Positions 17,544 to 27,115 are shown, numbered from the stretch's first letter. The stretch is DNA of 64,000 nt from Lachnospiraceae bacterium (GCA_017544835.1 JAFYDI010000114.1:1-64000), one strand, 5' to 3'. The notes: generated from the sequence alone by a model not told the origin. Numbers and translations: made by a program.

Positions 17544-19330
17544 AGAAATGTGAATCAGATATAGAGACTTTATTTTCCGAAGATATAGTAATCCCCGCTA
17601 ACGTGCAGGCGGCCAAAGAAAGAGCGCTGGAAGAAATCCGCTCAAGCGAAGCCCCCGCACATGTAAGACGCGGCTTTTTAGGCAGCAGAGCAGGCTTGGT
17701 GGCCGCATGTGTACTTGCGGTGTTGGTACTTGGAACCGGCTCGGCGGTAGCGGCAACGGTTTATTCAAGATACGAAGTCTATAAGGCCATGGAGCAATAC
17801 AAGATTGACTATTACTACGACGTAGCCAATTCCGGCGGATACATTGCTTTTGCTAAGACCCGTGAATTCAAGAACAAAGAAGAGGCCCGCTACTCGGAAC
17901 TTGAGAAAGCCTACAATAACAGCGAAATGTATCCCGAAGAAGAGTTAAAGATATATAAGACTGCTGACGGAATAGATAAGCTAAACGGTGTATTCCTGGA
18001 AGTAACTCCGCAGGGAGAAGAGAATATTCTTCACCTTCCGAAGCGCACGCTTAAGGATGAAGAGATTCTTGAAATCATCGACCATATGGCCAAAGAAAAC
18101 TATGCCGTAACGCAGAAAGTTAAGGAATTTAACGAGTCTCAGGGAGATTACAGCAACTTGTTCGGCAACATGACTGACAGCGAAGTGGACTACTACTATG
18201 TGCTGTTCCACTATTCAAACAGCGAATTCTCAGGTGTTTACGAGCGGGCAAGCGGTGCAGAGTTAGTAAGAAGTGCTGAACTGTCGGCTGAAGAAGAATC
18301 AAGATACAGAGGCTTAATGGGTGAATACAAATATGGACTTAAGAAGCCCGATAAGACTATAAGGGTGATTGATTATCCTGAAGATTATGCGGGAACGGGA
18401 GTTGCTTTTTGCGACAGCGATAACTGCTATTATATCGGTGAGGCGACGCTTTCCGACGATGAGATACTGCAGATTATCGAGATGAAGCTTAGAGAAGTAT
18501 ACGTAAACATGCGCATGGACGAAGAAATTGCTTTCGGCAAGAGAAAAGAAGCACCCAAGAAGAGCGTATCAAGCGTGGATGGTCTGAATATCACCGACAT
18601 GCAATTCTCCCATACCATAGGCCCTGAGACGGCAGTAGCGCTCACTGAGGCCAAGGTCGGAGATATCGTAAAGTTCGGTAAATACGAGCAAAACGGCAAC
18701 ATCTCCGACGGCGCGGAAGACATAGAATGGTATGTCCTTGATAAGGGAGAAACAGGCCTTACGCTTATAACCAAAGACGCAATTCAAAACAAAATGTTCT
18801 ATTCGGAGAACGCAAAAACCTCCTGGGTAAACAGCGATTTAAGAAAATGGCTCAACGAAGAGTTCATAAACGAAGCCTTCTCAAACAATGAAAAAGGAAT
18901 GCTTAGAAATCGCGACAACGACAACAGTGACGGTGTGCATTCAATAGATGTGGTATATATGTTATCAAGGGAAGAAGCTTATTCGTACTTTGGAATCACT
19001 GCAGACCTGTTTGCAGGCAAGCCCGATTCTTATGAGAAGAAGTGTGAATATTATCTGAATAACGTTGACTCACGCTTGTATGCCCGTCCCAGTGCTTATG
19101 CCGTTCAAAACGGAGCATTCGCCTGGACTTCGGAAAACAGTAAGAAAATGCAACAGTTCTATGGCGTAGACGTCTCGAAAGCAGAAGGTACTACCGGCTG
19201 GTGGCTACGCGACACCGACGAACAAGGAAACTCAGCATTCTACATCGACGCTATGGGAAACATCGATGGATCAACATACGTAAGCGACGCATGTGGTGTG
19301 AGACCGGTAATTAACATTTTTGTAAAGTAA
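17540..19330 (+). CDS. Single-pass membrane protein, probable anti-sigma partner, with a C-terminal DUF6273-like domain
   Basis: The 596-aa product has a cytoplasmic N-terminus of about 55 residues, one membrane segment (about 57-80, GLVAACVLAVLVLGTG...) and a large extracytoplasmic part. The N-terminal anchor and juxtamembrane domain are paralogous to the protein at 52437: both share ELExxYN, E-rich and LHLP...EExLxxID segments. The last 210 residues (from about VKFGKYEQNG) look like a DUF6273 domain, with DLRKWLNEEFINEAF, WWLRDTDEQGNSAFYID and GVRPVINI. It overlaps the sigma gene by 4 nt. An anti-sigma role is inferred from gene order and topology; no zinc-binding anti-sigma (ZAS) motif is visible. 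Confidence 0.75.
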   Translation: MKKCESDIETLFSEDIVIPANVQAAKERALEEIRSSEAPAHVRRGFLGSRAGLVAACVLAVLVLGTGSAVAATVYSRYEVYKAMEQYKIDYYYDVANSGGYIAFAKTREFKNKEEARYSELEKAYNNSEMYPEEELKIYKTADGIDKLNGVFLEVTPQGEENILHLPKRTLKDEEILEIIDHMAKENYAVTQKVKEFNESQGDYSNLFGNMTDSEVDYYYVLFHYSNSEFSGVYERASGAELVRSAELSAEEESRYRGLMGEYKYGLKKPDKTIRVIDYPEDYAGTGVAFCDSDNCYYIGEATLSDDEILQIIEMKLREVYVNMRMDEEIAFGKRKEAPKKSVSSVDGLNITDMQFSHTIGPETAVALTEAKVGDIVKFGKYEQNGNISDGAEDIEWYVLDKGETGLTLITKDAIQNKMFYSENAKTSWVNSDLRKWLNEEFINEAFSNNEKGMLRNRDNDNSDGVHSIDVVYMLSREEAYSYFGITADLFAGKPDSYEKKCEYYLNNVDSRLYARPSAYAVQNGAFAWTSENSKKMQQFYGVDVSKAEGTTGWWLRDTDEQGNSAFYIDAMGNIDGSTYVSDACGVRPVINIFVK

Positions 19331-19360
19331 ACAGCTAAAAAGAGATTGTTCCTATGCCGA

Positions 19361-19532
19361 GAATATAACAGAGTCTTTTCGGCGGACTATCCACAGCGTC
19401 GGCACTTAGCGGGTGTATTTCAAGCCGCTTATGTGAGTAAAGTCCGTAGTGCTTTTTTACGGAGCGACTTTACGGCCGCTACTGCGAGGACATAAGTGAG
19501 AGCGTGTCTGCCAAAAAGACTCTGTTATATTC
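19361..19532. repeat. 172-bp structured palindromic element between convergent genes
   Basis: GAATATAACAGAGTCTTTT (19361-19379) is perfectly inverted at 19514-19532. After one mismatch the stem continues with GGCGGAC (19381-19387) against GTCTGCC (19506-19512), about 26 paired positions in all. Inside are a hairpin GTAAAGTC-CGTA against TACG-GAC-TTTAC elements (19437-19448 with 19458-19473), GCGG/CCGC (19409-19412 with 19425-19428), and two alternative partners for 19490-19498 (CACTTA at 19403, CTTATGT at 19428). Weaker similarity extends both outer arms. It has no ORF. It lies between the sigma-partner gene and the typA terminator. It could be a MITE-like mobile palindrome or a structured RNA. 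Confidence 0.7.
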
Positions 19533-19557
19533 GATTGGGTATAGAACATGAATCAAT

Positions 19558-19586
19558 AAAGGCCAAGCAATATGCTTGGCCTTTTG
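19558..19586 (-). terminator. Terminator of typA (probably bidirectional)
   Basis: AAAGGCCAAGCA and TGCTTGGCCTTT form a near-perfect stem with a tiny loop. On the minus strand, the direction of typA, it is followed by ATTGATT; on the plus strand by TTTTG. Confidence 0.8.
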
Positions 19587-19591
19587 AATAA

Positions 19592-21424
19592 TTACTGTTT
19601 CTTGAACCCTGCGCGCTTACGCATGAGAGGATCGAGAATCTTCTTACGAATACGAAGCTTGGTAGGGGTGACTTCAAGGAGCTCGTCGGTGTCGATGAAG
19701 TCAAGAGCCTGCTCAAGACTTAATACCTTGGGAGGTGTTAAGCGGAGAGCTTCATCGGCTGCGGAGGAACGGGTGTTGGTAAGCTGTTTCTTCTTGCAGA
19801 CGTTAACCTCGATGTCTTCAGCCTTACCGGTCTGACCAATTACCATACCGCTGTAAACCTTTTCGCCGGGACCGATAAAGAGGGTACCGCGCTCCTGAGC
19901 GTTGAATAAGCCGTAGGTTACGGTTTCGCCATTCTCGAAAGCTATAAGGGAGCCCTGGCTTCTATAAGCAATGTCTCCCTTGTAAGGGCCGTAGCCGTCA
20001 AACATTGTATTTAAAATACCGTTACCCTTGGTGTCGGTCATGAAGTCACCGCGGTAACCGATAAGTCCTCTTGAAGGAATGGAGAAGATGAGTCTGGTGT
20101 AACCGCCGCTTGCGTGACCCATTTCTTTTAACTCGCCTTTACGCATGGAGAGTTTCTCAATAACGGTGCCCGAGTATTCTTCGGGAACATCTACATAGGC
20201 GATTTCCATGGGCTCTAAGCGCTTGCCCTTTTCGTCTTCTTTGTACAAAACTTCAGCCTTGGATACTGCGAATTCAAAGCCTTCACGGCGCATGTTCTCG
20301 ATAAGTACGGATAAGTGTAACTCACCGCGGCCGGATACCTTGAAGCGGTCGGTGGAGTCGGTCTCCTCAACACGAAGGGAAACGTCGGTGTTAAGCTCTC
20401 TGAAAAGTCTCTCGCGAAGATGACGGCTGGTTACGAACTTGCCTTCCAAACCTGCGAGAGGAGAGTCGTTAACGCAGAAGTCCATAGCGATGGTGGGCTC
20501 GGAAATCTTCTGGAAAGGAATGGGCTGAGGGTTCTCAACATCGCAAAGGGTGTCGCCGATGTGAATGTCGGAGATACCTGAAATGGCTACGATGGAGCCG
20601 ATGCCTGCTTCCTTGACTTCAACCTTGTTAAGACCGTCGAACTCGTAGAGCTTGGAAATCTTAACCTTACGAATCTTGTCGGGCTCGTGGTGATTGACGA
20701 TTACAACGTCTTGATTGACCTTAACGGAACCGTTGTCAACCTTGCCTACACCGATACGACCTACATATTCATTGTAGTCGATGGTGGAAATAAGTACCTG
20801 AGTACCTGCTTCGGAGTCGCCTTCGGGAGCGGGGATGTAATTTAAAATAGTCTCGAAAAGGGGCTGCATGTCGGTACCGTTAACCTTGGGATCGAGGGAT
20901 GCAAATCCACCCTTGGCAGAAGCAAATACAAAGGGGCAGTCAAGCTGCTCATCGGAAGCATCAAGCTCTAAGAAAAGCTCAAGCACCTCATCTATAACCT
21001 CCTCGGGGCGAGCCTCGGGACGGTCAATCTTATTAACACATACGATAACCGGAAGCTTAAGAGCCATAGCCTTGGTAAGAACGAATCTTGTCTGGGGCAT
21101 GGGACCTTCAAAAGCATCCACAACAAGGATAACACCGTTAACCATCTTAAGTACACGCTCTACCTCACCGCCAAAATCAGCGTGACCGGGGGTGTCGATG
21201 ATGTTAATCTTGGTGCCTTTATATGAAACGGCGGTGTTCTTCGACAGAATGGTGATACCGCGCTCGCGCTCGATATCGTTGGAGTCCATTACACGTTCCT
21301 GAACCTCCTGATTGGCTCTGAAAACGCCGCTCTGTTTTAAAAGCTCATCCACGAGTGTGGTCTTGCCGTGGTCTACATGAGCTATGATTGCTACGTTACG
21401 AATGTCTTCTCTTTTTTGTAACAT
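19592..21424 (-). CDS. typA: Translational GTPase TypA/BipA
   Basis: TypA is a ribosome-associated GTPase related to EF-G and important in stress and ribosome assembly. The 610-aa protein has the G1 motif [14 protein letters not shown] near residue 15, effector segment [12 protein letters not shown]3 [14 protein letters not shown], and G4 [10 protein letters not shown]. The C-terminal EF-G-like domains include [37 protein letters not shown], which is characteristic of TypA. Length is standard. The coding start at 21424 is followed upstream by a short AT-rich leader. It is monocistronic, with its own terminator. Confidence 0.97.
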   Translation of the reverse strand: MLQKREDIRNVAIIAHVDHGKTTLVDELLKQSGVFRANQEVQERVMDSNDIERERGITILSKNTAVSYKGTKINIIDTPGHADFGGEVERVLKMVNGVILVVDAFEGPMPQTRFVLTKAMALKLPVIVCVNKIDRPEARPEEVIDEVLELFLELDASDEQLDCPFVFASAKGGFASLDPKVNGTDMQPLFETILNYIPAPEGDSEAGTQVLISTIDYNEYVGRIGVGKVDNGSVKVNQDVVIVNHHEPDKIRKVKISKLYEFDGLNKVEVKEAGIGSIVAISGISDIHIGDTLCDVENPQPIPFQKISEPTIAMDFCVNDSPLAGLEGKFVTSRHLRERLFRELNTDVSLRVEETDSTDRFKVSGRGELHLSVLIENMRREGFEFAVSKAEVLYKEDEKGKRLEPMEIAYVDVPEEYSGTVIEKLSMRKGELKEMGHASGGYTRLIFSIPSRGLIGYRGDFMTDTKGNGILNTMFDGYGPYKGDIAYRSQGSLIAFENGETVTYGLFNAQERGTLFIGPGEKVYSGMVIGQTGKAEDIEVNVCKKKQLTNTRSSAADEALRLTPPKVLSLEQALDFIDTDELLEVTPTKLRIRKKILDPLMRKRAGFKKQ

Positions 21425-21550
21425 AAATTCCTCACATTTCTTACTAACTACAAGTCAACTTTTGGATTATATCACCGCGTAATTAATCATTCAATGTAAA
21501 ATCGCACAAAATTGCCCCACTCACGCCTTTTGGAGGGCAAAAAAAGTAAT

Positions 21551-21583
21551 AAAAAACCCACTCACCGATTCCCGATAAGTGGG
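21551..21583 (-). terminator. Terminator of the CAP-domain gene
   Basis: On the minus strand GCCCACT pairs with AGTGGG(T) around an ATCGGGAATCGG-type loop and is followed by TTTTTTATT. It lies about 20 bp after the stop codon at 21604. Confidence 0.75.
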
Positions 21584-21603
21584 CTGTTAATGTTCATAAC
21601 AAA

Positions 21604-22449
21604 CTACTTAATGTTGGTGGAAGAAAACTCCTGAGTCCCGTAGATGATACCGCCCTCTGCACGGAAGAATCCGAAGCCTACGTACTTCCACTTGGGATTA
21701 AGCATGTTCTCGTTGTGGCCGGGGCTTTCTTTGTACCCTTGCATGATTCCGTCGATTACGGTGTTCGCGTCATCATTCTCGTAACCGCAGGATCTGCTGC
21801 AATTCTCGCCGACGGAAACTATGTCGTAGCCGCCTTCGTCGTACATTGAATAGTACTTTTCACCATTGGGCCTTGAGTGAGAGAAGAGCGTTCCGCATTC
21901 GGCAGCGCGCTTATCAGCCACATCCAGACATACATTGTTAAAAGAAAGAGGCGCGATACCGTTGGCTGCTCTGTATTCATTAATCCTTTCAAGCATTAAG
22001 GTTGCGTATTCGCTTGCGGTGATAATGGGTTCGGGGGCTTTCTTTTCCTCTTTCCCGGTGGTTTCGCTTGGGCTTGTCGTGTCGGTTTCTTTGGCAAGAG
22101 GCACTCTGGCTTCAGCTATGGCAAGAGAAGCGCTTTCCTTGGTTGCGAGGGCGGCTGACTTGGAGGCAAGCTCTGTGGCAAGTGCGGTTACCGTTTCTGC
22201 GTAAGTTTCGATGTCGGTCTTAAGAATCTCGATTTCGGCCTTGTATTCGGTGATGGATGTGTTGGCGTTCGCAAGTTCGTTTCTGGCCGCAACGACCGAA
22301 GCGGAGAGTGTGTCGATGTCCGACTCGTATTCCGCCTGCAGTGCCGCCGCAAAGGTTTTTTCCTTGTGCAGTATAAAGGATTGTATGACCAATGCAATTG
22401 TAAGTGTAACAATAATGAGACCGCTAATGATTCTTCCGAGTTTTTTCAT
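21604..22449 (-). CDS. Membrane-anchored CAP-domain (SCP/PR1-like) protein
   Basis: The 281-aa protein has an N-terminal hydrophobic segment (about 5-30) that would act as a signal or anchor. An alpha-helical, probably coiled-coil stretch follows (about 35-120, heptad-like with many Ala, Glu and Leu), then a C-terminal CAP domain from about residue 155. CAP signatures seen are MLERINEYRAANGI, CGTLFSHSRPNGEKYYSMYDEG, VGENCS and ESPGHNENMLNPKWKYVGFGF. CAP proteins of Firmicutes are secreted and mostly of unknown function. An earlier in-frame ATG at 22485 exists, but GAGGG seven nt ahead of ATG 22449 and the clean signal sequence favour the shorter form. Confidence 0.85.
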   Translation of the reverse strand: MKKLGRIISGLIIVTLTIALVIQSFILHKEKTFAAALQAEYESDIDTLSASVVAARNELANANTSITEYKAEIEILKTDIETYAETVTALATELASKSAALATKESASLAIAEARVPLAKETDTTSPSETTGKEEKKAPEPIITASEYATLMLERINEYRAANGIAPLSFNNVCLDVADKRAAECGTLFSHSRPNGEKYYSMYDEGGYDIVSVGENCSRSCGYENDDANTVIDGIMQGYKESPGHNENMLNPKWKYVGFGFFRAEGGIIYGTQEFSSTNIK

Positions 22450-22544
22450 AGTTTGGCCCTCTTCACATTTTTCCCGATAATACATGATACCAAGTAAGAA
22501 TTAATGAATAGGCAAACTGCCATACGACATAATGTAAAATATAC

Positions 22545-22573
22545 TTGACAAAAAGAAAATGATATTATACCAT
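22545..22573 (+). promoter_or_regulatory. Probable sigma-A promoter of the 22629 membrane-protein gene
   Basis: TTGACA (22545-22550), a 17-bp spacer, and TACCAT (22568-22573) lie 56 bp ahead of the start codon. Confidence 0.5.
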
Positions 22574-22628
22574 AGGCTCAACAGAAAAGAACGCGCCACG
22601 GACAGGCGGATTAACGGAGGATTTTTAG

Positions 22629-23663
22629 ATGAAACAAAGTAATACGGGACGAATTGTTGCAATGATTGTGCTTACGATTGCCTTTCTGGCCTTGATGTTA
22701 GGCTTTGTGTTAAGCCCTAAGAATACTAAGAAGACAACGCTTAAAGTCAATGTTATTGTTGAAAACGGTGAGGCGACGTATCGTTCTTTCACGGGTAAAT
22801 TCAACATCAGCAGAGCAGGTACTTATGATATTGCTGTTAAGTGGTGGCCCGAAGAAGACACGGGAGTTATTTCCGGATTCGTGCTTTACGATCTTGACGG
22901 ATCGATAATGCATTTTTGCACCGGACAGGCAGTGCAGGCAGGATTCGTACCGACTCGTTTGGAGAAAGCGGAATACAGCTTTGATATCCTGATTTTTGCA
23001 AGCGAGGAAGAAGTTGATAATTTTCTTAGAAAATGTGATGAAGATTACACTTCAAGCGGCGATAAGTTTGAAGGATACAAAGATGGTATGTGGGAGATAG
23101 AGTATACTGCTTCCGCTACACTTTCGACCAATTGGATGGTTCTTGTATTCTTTGCGGGATGTATTATGTACGGACTTTTGATGACACTTATCGTCTTTAG
23201 AATGTGCCATGAAGGTAAGCCTGAGTATGACGAGAGACAGAAGCTTGTAAACGGTAAAGCATATGAATACGGTTTCTATACCATGCTTGCTTTGTGCGTT
23301 ACCTATATTTTCGCGTGGTTTACAGGGGTTGCGGACGAGTTTCTTTCGCCGGGAGTGGCGGTGGCGCTTATAACGCTTATTGTGGCTGCAGTGGTAGGTA
23401 TTTACAATGTTGTCAACGACGGTTATATTGCGGTTAATGCTTATGAAGGACGCGTAATTGCTGCTCTTTCGGCGATTTTGGCTGTTAACATTCTGGCTAC
23501 GATAGGCGGCATCAGAACCGGTCGCCTGATTGAAGACGGTAAGCTGGGACTTTCGTCGGTAAATGCTTTCTGCGGGCTCTTAATGCTTGCCTTGATAGTT
23601 GCCATTGTCATTAAGAAAGCTTGCAATAAGAGGGAGGATGACGATGAAGAACTTGAGGCTTAA
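22629..23663 (+). CDS. Six-helix membrane protein with an N-terminal extracytoplasmic domain
   Basis: I do not recognise a named family. The 344-aa product has one membrane helix at 10-30 and a soluble beta-rich segment (about 35-165, likely outside). A cluster of hydrophobic helices follows (about 170-335), one of them next to RMCHEGKPEYDERQKLVNGKAYEYGFYTM. The 'DERQ' motif with a flanking helix pair resembles DUF2178/DUF3796-type membrane proteins, which are commonly encoded next to a small HTH regulator. Such a regulator follows here and overlaps by 20 nt. A TTGACA promoter and GGAGG ribosome site are present. Function is unknown. Confidence 0.7.
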   Translation: MKQSNTGRIVAMIVLTIAFLALMLGFVLSPKNTKKTTLKVNVIVENGEATYRSFTGKFNISRAGTYDIAVKWWPEEDTGVISGFVLYDLDGSIMHFCTGQAVQAGFVPTRLEKAEYSFDILIFASEEEVDNFLRKCDEDYTSSGDKFEGYKDGMWEIEYTASATLSTNWMVLVFFAGCIMYGLLMTLIVFRMCHEGKPEYDERQKLVNGKAYEYGFYTMLALCVTYIFAWFTGVADEFLSPGVAVALITLIVAAVVGIYNVVNDGYIAVNAYEGRVIAALSAILAVNILATIGGIRTGRLIEDGKLGLSSVNAFCGLLMLALIVAIVIKKACNKREDDDEELEA

Positions 23664-23838
23664 ATCCGCGAGAGCTGCCAAGGACATGTCGCAGGAAGAC
23701 CTTGCCAAAGCCTGCGGTGTTACGAGGCAGACCATCAATGCCATAGAGAAAGGCGACTACAATCCGACCATCAATCTTTGTATTGCGATATGCAAGGCGC
23801 TTGATAAGACGCTCGATGAATTATTCTGGGAATATTAA
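23644..23838 (+). CDS. Small XRE-type HTH transcriptional regulator
   Basis: This 64-aa protein is essentially one Cro/C1-type helix-turn-helix: LRLKSARAAKDMSQEDLAKACGVTRQTINAIEKGDYNPT, followed by LCIAICKALDKTLDELFW. It matches the YozG-like group of minimal regulators that sit beside small membrane proteins. The start is ATG 23644, six nt after GGGAGG (23632-23637); earlier in-frame starts lie inside the membrane gene. It overlaps that gene by 20 nt, so the two are co-expressed and it probably regulates this unit (inference). Confidence 0.88.
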   Translation: MKNLRLKSARAAKDMSQEDLAKACGVTRQTINAIEKGDYNPTINLCIAICKALDKTLDELFWEY

Positions 23839-23931
23839 GAATTAAATAATCTATTAATTCGTTGCGAATATGCTATAATAACAACGATGTGGGGTTTTGA
23901 CACAATATAATGTATTACGGGAGAATTCATC

Positions 23932-24237
23932 ATGACAGAAGATATCGCGAAGCTTAGAAGAAGTGTCAGGGTTAACAGGGTTTTGATAGTAATCTTGCTT
24001 TTGCTGTTATTTCTTATTATTGCCGGAATGGCTGTAGTGGGACTTTATGCGTATAGAATTTCACAGCAGATGATTCCTGTTACGAGAAAGTTTATGGAGA
24101 TAGACTGGACCTGGATGTTTGACCAGATTTCTGCCATAGATGTGCCGGAGATGAAGGGCAAACTTGACAGTGTTATGGAGACGGTAGCCTCTGTTAAGGA
24201 GTCAGTTGACGCTCTTTCGGCATCACTTCCCAGATAA
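23932..24237 (+). CDS. Small single-pass membrane protein
   Basis: This unrecognised 101-aa protein has a short charged N-terminus (DIAKLRRSVRVNR), one strong membrane helix (about 15-42, VLIVILLLLLFLIIAGMAVV...) and an amphipathic helical tail (MKGKLDSVMETVASVKESVDALSASL). It has no cysteine or catalytic motif. A GGGAG ribosome site lies eight nt ahead of the ATG. It follows the HTH gene by 93 nt and precedes the lysine riboswitch. Its topology suggests a regulatory or scaffold micro-membrane protein, but nothing specific can be claimed. Confidence 0.65.
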   Translation: MTEDIAKLRRSVRVNRVLIVILLLLLFLIIAGMAVVGLYAYRISQQMIPVTRKFMEIDWTWMFDQISAIDVPEMKGKLDSVMETVASVKESVDALSASLPR

Positions 24238-24271
24238 TATCTGAAATATAAGGAAAATCGGTCTTTTTGTG

Positions 24272-24300
24272 TTGACATAGCGATTTTTGTATGTTACATT
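24272..24300 (+). promoter_or_regulatory. Promoter of the lysine-riboswitch transcript
   Basis: TTGACA (24272-24277), a 17-bp spacer, and TACATT (24295-24300) lie just upstream of the riboswitch, giving a start point near 24307. Confidence 0.75.
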
Positions 24301-24321
24301 CTCAACAAGTAAATAAGAGCA

Positions 24322-24490
24322 CGGTAGAGGTCGCGCTTTGCAAGAGTAATCGATTTGATGTGTCGGACACAGCTGATAATCGACGAAAGGGTACGGCGCC
24401 GAAGGAACGGATATACCGAGTATCCGGGTCCTGGGCATACATTTAAGAGGTGTATGACTGTCATCCCGAAAGGGATGGGGAGCTATCAAG
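24322..24490 (+). promoter_or_regulatory. Lysine riboswitch (L box)
   Basis: The leader contains the conserved lysine-aptamer segments in order: AGAGGTCGCGC, CAAGAGTAAT, GAAAGGGTACGGCGCCGAAG, a CTGGG segment, and GACTGTC followed by a GATGGGGAGC closing strand. It folds around a 5' GGTAG / 3' CTATC closing stem. A strong terminator follows at 24507 and dapA, the first enzyme of the lysine/diaminopimelate branch, starts 118 nt later. Known lysine riboswitches terminate transcription when lysine is abundant. Confidence 0.9.
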
Positions 24491-24506
24491 TTTTATGAGT
24501 TTAAGC

Positions 24507-24541
24507 GACCGACCGTTTTTTTGACGTTCGGTCTTTTTTTT
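24507..24541 (+). terminator. Riboswitch-controlled terminator ahead of dapA
   Basis: GACCGACCGT (24507-24516) and ACGTTCGGTC (24524-24533) pair with one mismatch, followed by eight T. It is the expression platform of the lysine riboswitch. Confidence 0.85.
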
Positions 24542-24607
24542 GCAAAAGAAATACCGTGTGCTTAGGACTTACACAGCGAGGCATCGCAATTTTAAGGAGG
24601 ACAATTT

Positions 24608-25543
24608 ATGCACACACCAATTTTTAAAGGCGCAGCTGTAGCGCTCGTAACACCCATGAATGCGGACGGTTCCGTAAATTACGATAAGTTAGCGGAGCTT
24701 ATCGAGTTTCAGATTGACGGCGGAACAGACGCAATCGTAGCCTGCGGTACTACCGGCGAGGCATCTACACTTACTCACGAGGAACACATAAAGGTTATTC
24801 AGTATACCGTTGAGAAGGTTAATAAGAGAGTACCCGTAATCGCAGGTACCGGCTCTAACAGCACCGAGACCGCAATCTACCTTTCCGTAGAAGCTGAGAA
24901 GGCAGGAGCAGACGCGCTCTTGCTTGTAACACCTTACTACAACAAGGCAACCCAGAAAGGCCTCGTTGAGCACTTTGTTAAGACAGCGGAAGCAGTTAAG
25001 ATTCCCGCTATTTTATATAACGTACCTTCAAGAACAGGCTGCAACATCTTACCCGCAACGGTTAAGGAAATTGCACGTCGCGCTTCAAACGTTGTTGCAA
25101 TCAAGGAAGCAAGCGGCAACATCTCTCAGGTGGCGGAACTTGCATCCATCATGGACGAGAACTTCGCTATTTATTCGGGCAATGACGATCAGATAGTGCC
25201 CCTTCTTTCGCTGGGAGGAATCGGCGTAATTTCTGTTCTTTCTAACGTAGCGCCCAAGGAGACGCACGATATCGTAGCTTCTTATCTTGCAGGCGATGTT
25301 AAGACGAGCACAAGACTTCAGCTTGAAGCAATCGACCTTATTAAGAGCCTCTTTATCGAGGTTAACCCTATTCCCGTTAAGACAGCCCTTAATCTTATGG
25401 GCATGAATGCGGGTCCCCTTCGCCTTCCTCTTACCGAGATGGACGGAGCCAACGTTGAGAAATTAAAGAAGTCTCTTGCGGATTACGGCATTTCTGTTAA
25501 GTGCAACCAGGTTATCTGCATGAACGATTTAACTAAAGACTAA
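24608..25543 (+). CDS. dapA: 4-hydroxy-tetrahydrodipicolinate synthase
   Basis: DapA condenses pyruvate with aspartate semialdehyde, the committed step to diaminopimelate and lysine. The 311-aa TIM-barrel protein shows [16 protein letters not shown] near residue 45, [10 protein letters not shown], the [13 protein letters not shown] segment carrying the catalytic tyrosine, and [10 protein letters not shown] with the Schiff-base lysine near residue 163. Length is slightly above the usual 290-300 because of a short C-terminal extension. It starts 7 nt after AAGGAGG, is controlled by the lysine riboswitch upstream, and is followed by dapB after 12 nt. Confidence 0.96.
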   Translation: MHTPIFKGAAVALVTPMNADGSVNYDKLAELIEFQIDGGTDAIVACGTTGEASTLTHEEHIKVIQYTVEKVNKRVPVIAGTGSNSTETAIYLSVEAEKAGADALLLVTPYYNKATQKGLVEHFVKTAEAVKIPAILYNVPSRTGCNILPATVKEIARRASNVVAIKEASGNISQVAELASIMDENFAIYSGNDDQIVPLLSLGGIGVISVLSNVAPKETHDIVASYLAGDVKTSTRLQLEAIDLIKSLFIEVNPIPVKTALNLMGMNAGPLRLPLTEMDGANVEKLKKSLADYGISVKCNQVICMNDLTKD

Positions 25544-25555
25544 AGGGGTATAAAA

Positions 25556-26314
25556 ATGACAAGAATCATAATGCATGGCTGCAACGGCAAAATGGGTCAG
25601 GTTATTACGGGTATCTGTAATAACGACCCTGATTGCGAGATTGTGGCAGGAATCGATATATCAGACCATATTAAGACCAATAACTATCCTGTGTTTTCTA
25701 ACATCAATGAGTGCAACGTTGAGGCCGATGTAGTGGTGGATTTTGCATCCGCCAAGGCTGTGGACGGATTACTTGACTGGTGTAAGGCTAAGAAGGTGCC
25801 GCTTGTATTGTGTACAACAGGACTTTCTGATGAACAGGTTAATAAAGTTGTGGTATACTCTAAAGAGGTGGCCATACTGCGCTCTGCCAACATGTCTCTT
25901 GGTATCAACATGTTACTTAAAGAGCTTAAGAGCGTGGCAAGTATTCTGGCACCTTCGGGCTTCGACATCGAGATAGTCGAGAAGCATCACAATCAGAAGG
26001 TGGATGCGCCCTCCGGAACCGCACTCGCTCTTGCGGATTCCATAAATGAATCACTCGGTAACGAATACACATACGTATACGACCGCCATGCCGTAAGACA
26101 GAAGAGAGATGCCAAGGAGATAGGTATCTCGGCTGTGCGAGGCGGAAGTATAGTTGGGGAGCATGAAGTTATTTTCGCAGGACCCGATGAAGTGATTACC
26201 ATCACTCATACGGCTTATTCCAAGGCACTCTTTGCCAACGGAGCCGTGCAGGCTGCGAAGTACTTAAAGGGTAAGCCGGCTGGCCTCTATGATATGTCGG
26301 GGGTAATCGGTTAA
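25556..26314 (+). CDS. dapB: 4-hydroxy-tetrahydrodipicolinate reductase
   Basis: DapB reduces the DapA product with NAD(P)H. The 252-aa protein has the nucleotide-binding MHGCNGKMGQVI at the N-terminus, VVVDFASAKAV, LCTTGLSDEQ, and the substrate-binding IVEKHHNQKVDAPSGTAL near residue 140. The later segments SAVRGGSIVGEHEVIFAGPDE and TITHTAYSKALFANGAV are also typical. It is 12 nt downstream of dapA with a GGGG-type ribosome site. The hisA-like gene follows after 19 nt, so all three genes are likely under lysine control. Confidence 0.96.
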   Translation: MTRIIMHGCNGKMGQVITGICNNDPDCEIVAGIDISDHIKTNNYPVFSNINECNVEADVVVDFASAKAVDGLLDWCKAKKVPLVLCTTGLSDEQVNKVVVYSKEVAILRSANMSLGINMLLKELKSVASILAPSGFDIEIVEKHHNQKVDAPSGTALALADSINESLGNEYTYVYDRHAVRQKRDAKEIGISAVRGGSIVGEHEVIFAGPDEVITITHTAYSKALFANGAVQAAKYLKGKPAGLYDMSGVIG

Positions 26315-26333
26315 GGCCCAAGAAGGAGACTAT

Positions 26334-27115
26334 ATGAAATTCAGACCTTGTATCGATATTCACAATGGTGTGGTTAAGCAGATTGTAGGCGGAACCTTAA
26401 GAGACGACGGCGATCGCGCCGATGAAAATTACGTATCCGCACATGACAGTGCATGGTTTGCCAGAATGTTTAAAAAGGACGGAGTGGAGGAGCACATGTC
26501 GTTATTCTTAACGGTAAGGACTCTAAGTTCTATCACGCATCCAGAGACGAAGCCCTTAAAGCACTTGCGGCATATCCCGGCGGAATGCAGGTGGGCGGCG
26601 GCATCAATGCCATGAATGCACCTTCCTATATTGAGGCAGGCGCAAGCCACGTTATCGTTACAAGTTATGTTTTTAAGGACGGAGAGATTTTATTTGACAA
26701 CCTTAAAGCCTTAAGATATGCGGTTGGAGCCGAGCATGTAGTACTCGACCTTAGCGCAAGAACACTTAACGGTGACTATTACGTAGTGACCGACAAGTGG
26801 CAGAAGTTCACCAATGTACGCGTTACTCCCGCGGTATTCGAGCACTTAAGCGAGTATTGCGATGAGTTCTTAATTCACGGTGTAGATGTTGAAGGTACGC
26901 GTCACGGTATTGACGAGAAGCTTATAAGAATCTTGGGTGATACCACCAAAAGCATCCAAAAGCCTATAACTTACGCCGGCGGTATCAATACCTTCAAGGA
27001 TATCGAACAGCTTGAGCTCTTAACAGATTCACGTATCAATTTCACGGTCGGAAGTGGCCTTGACCTCTACGGCGGTAAGATTCCTTACAAAGAACTTGTA
27101 AAGCTTTACAAGTAG
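26334..27115 (+). pseudogene. hisA-like ProFAR isomerase (eukaryotic type) interrupted by a one-base frameshift
   Basis: The first frame (26334 on) encodes MKFRPCIDIHNGVVKQIVGG...KKDGVE. The continuation, AHVVILNGKDSKFYHASRDE...AYPGGMQVGGGINAMN and then ASHVIVTSYVFKDG, is in the -1 frame and runs to 27115. The frames meet at about 26488-26491, in GGAGGAGCAC, where one missing base (most simply a G) would restore an unbroken protein of about 260 aa. Both halves match the eukaryotic-type HisA/HIS6 isomerase of histidine biosynthesis, also found in some clostridia. No other his gene is present here. Whether this is a real mutation or a sequencing error cannot be told from the sequence. Confidence 0.8.

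Noticed and set aside
26334..27115. Programmed -1 frameshift in the hisA-like gene
   Set aside because: The join lies in GGAGGAGCAC without a proper slippery heptamer; the AAAAAG nearby is preceded by T and would give a poor family match. A missing base is simpler.
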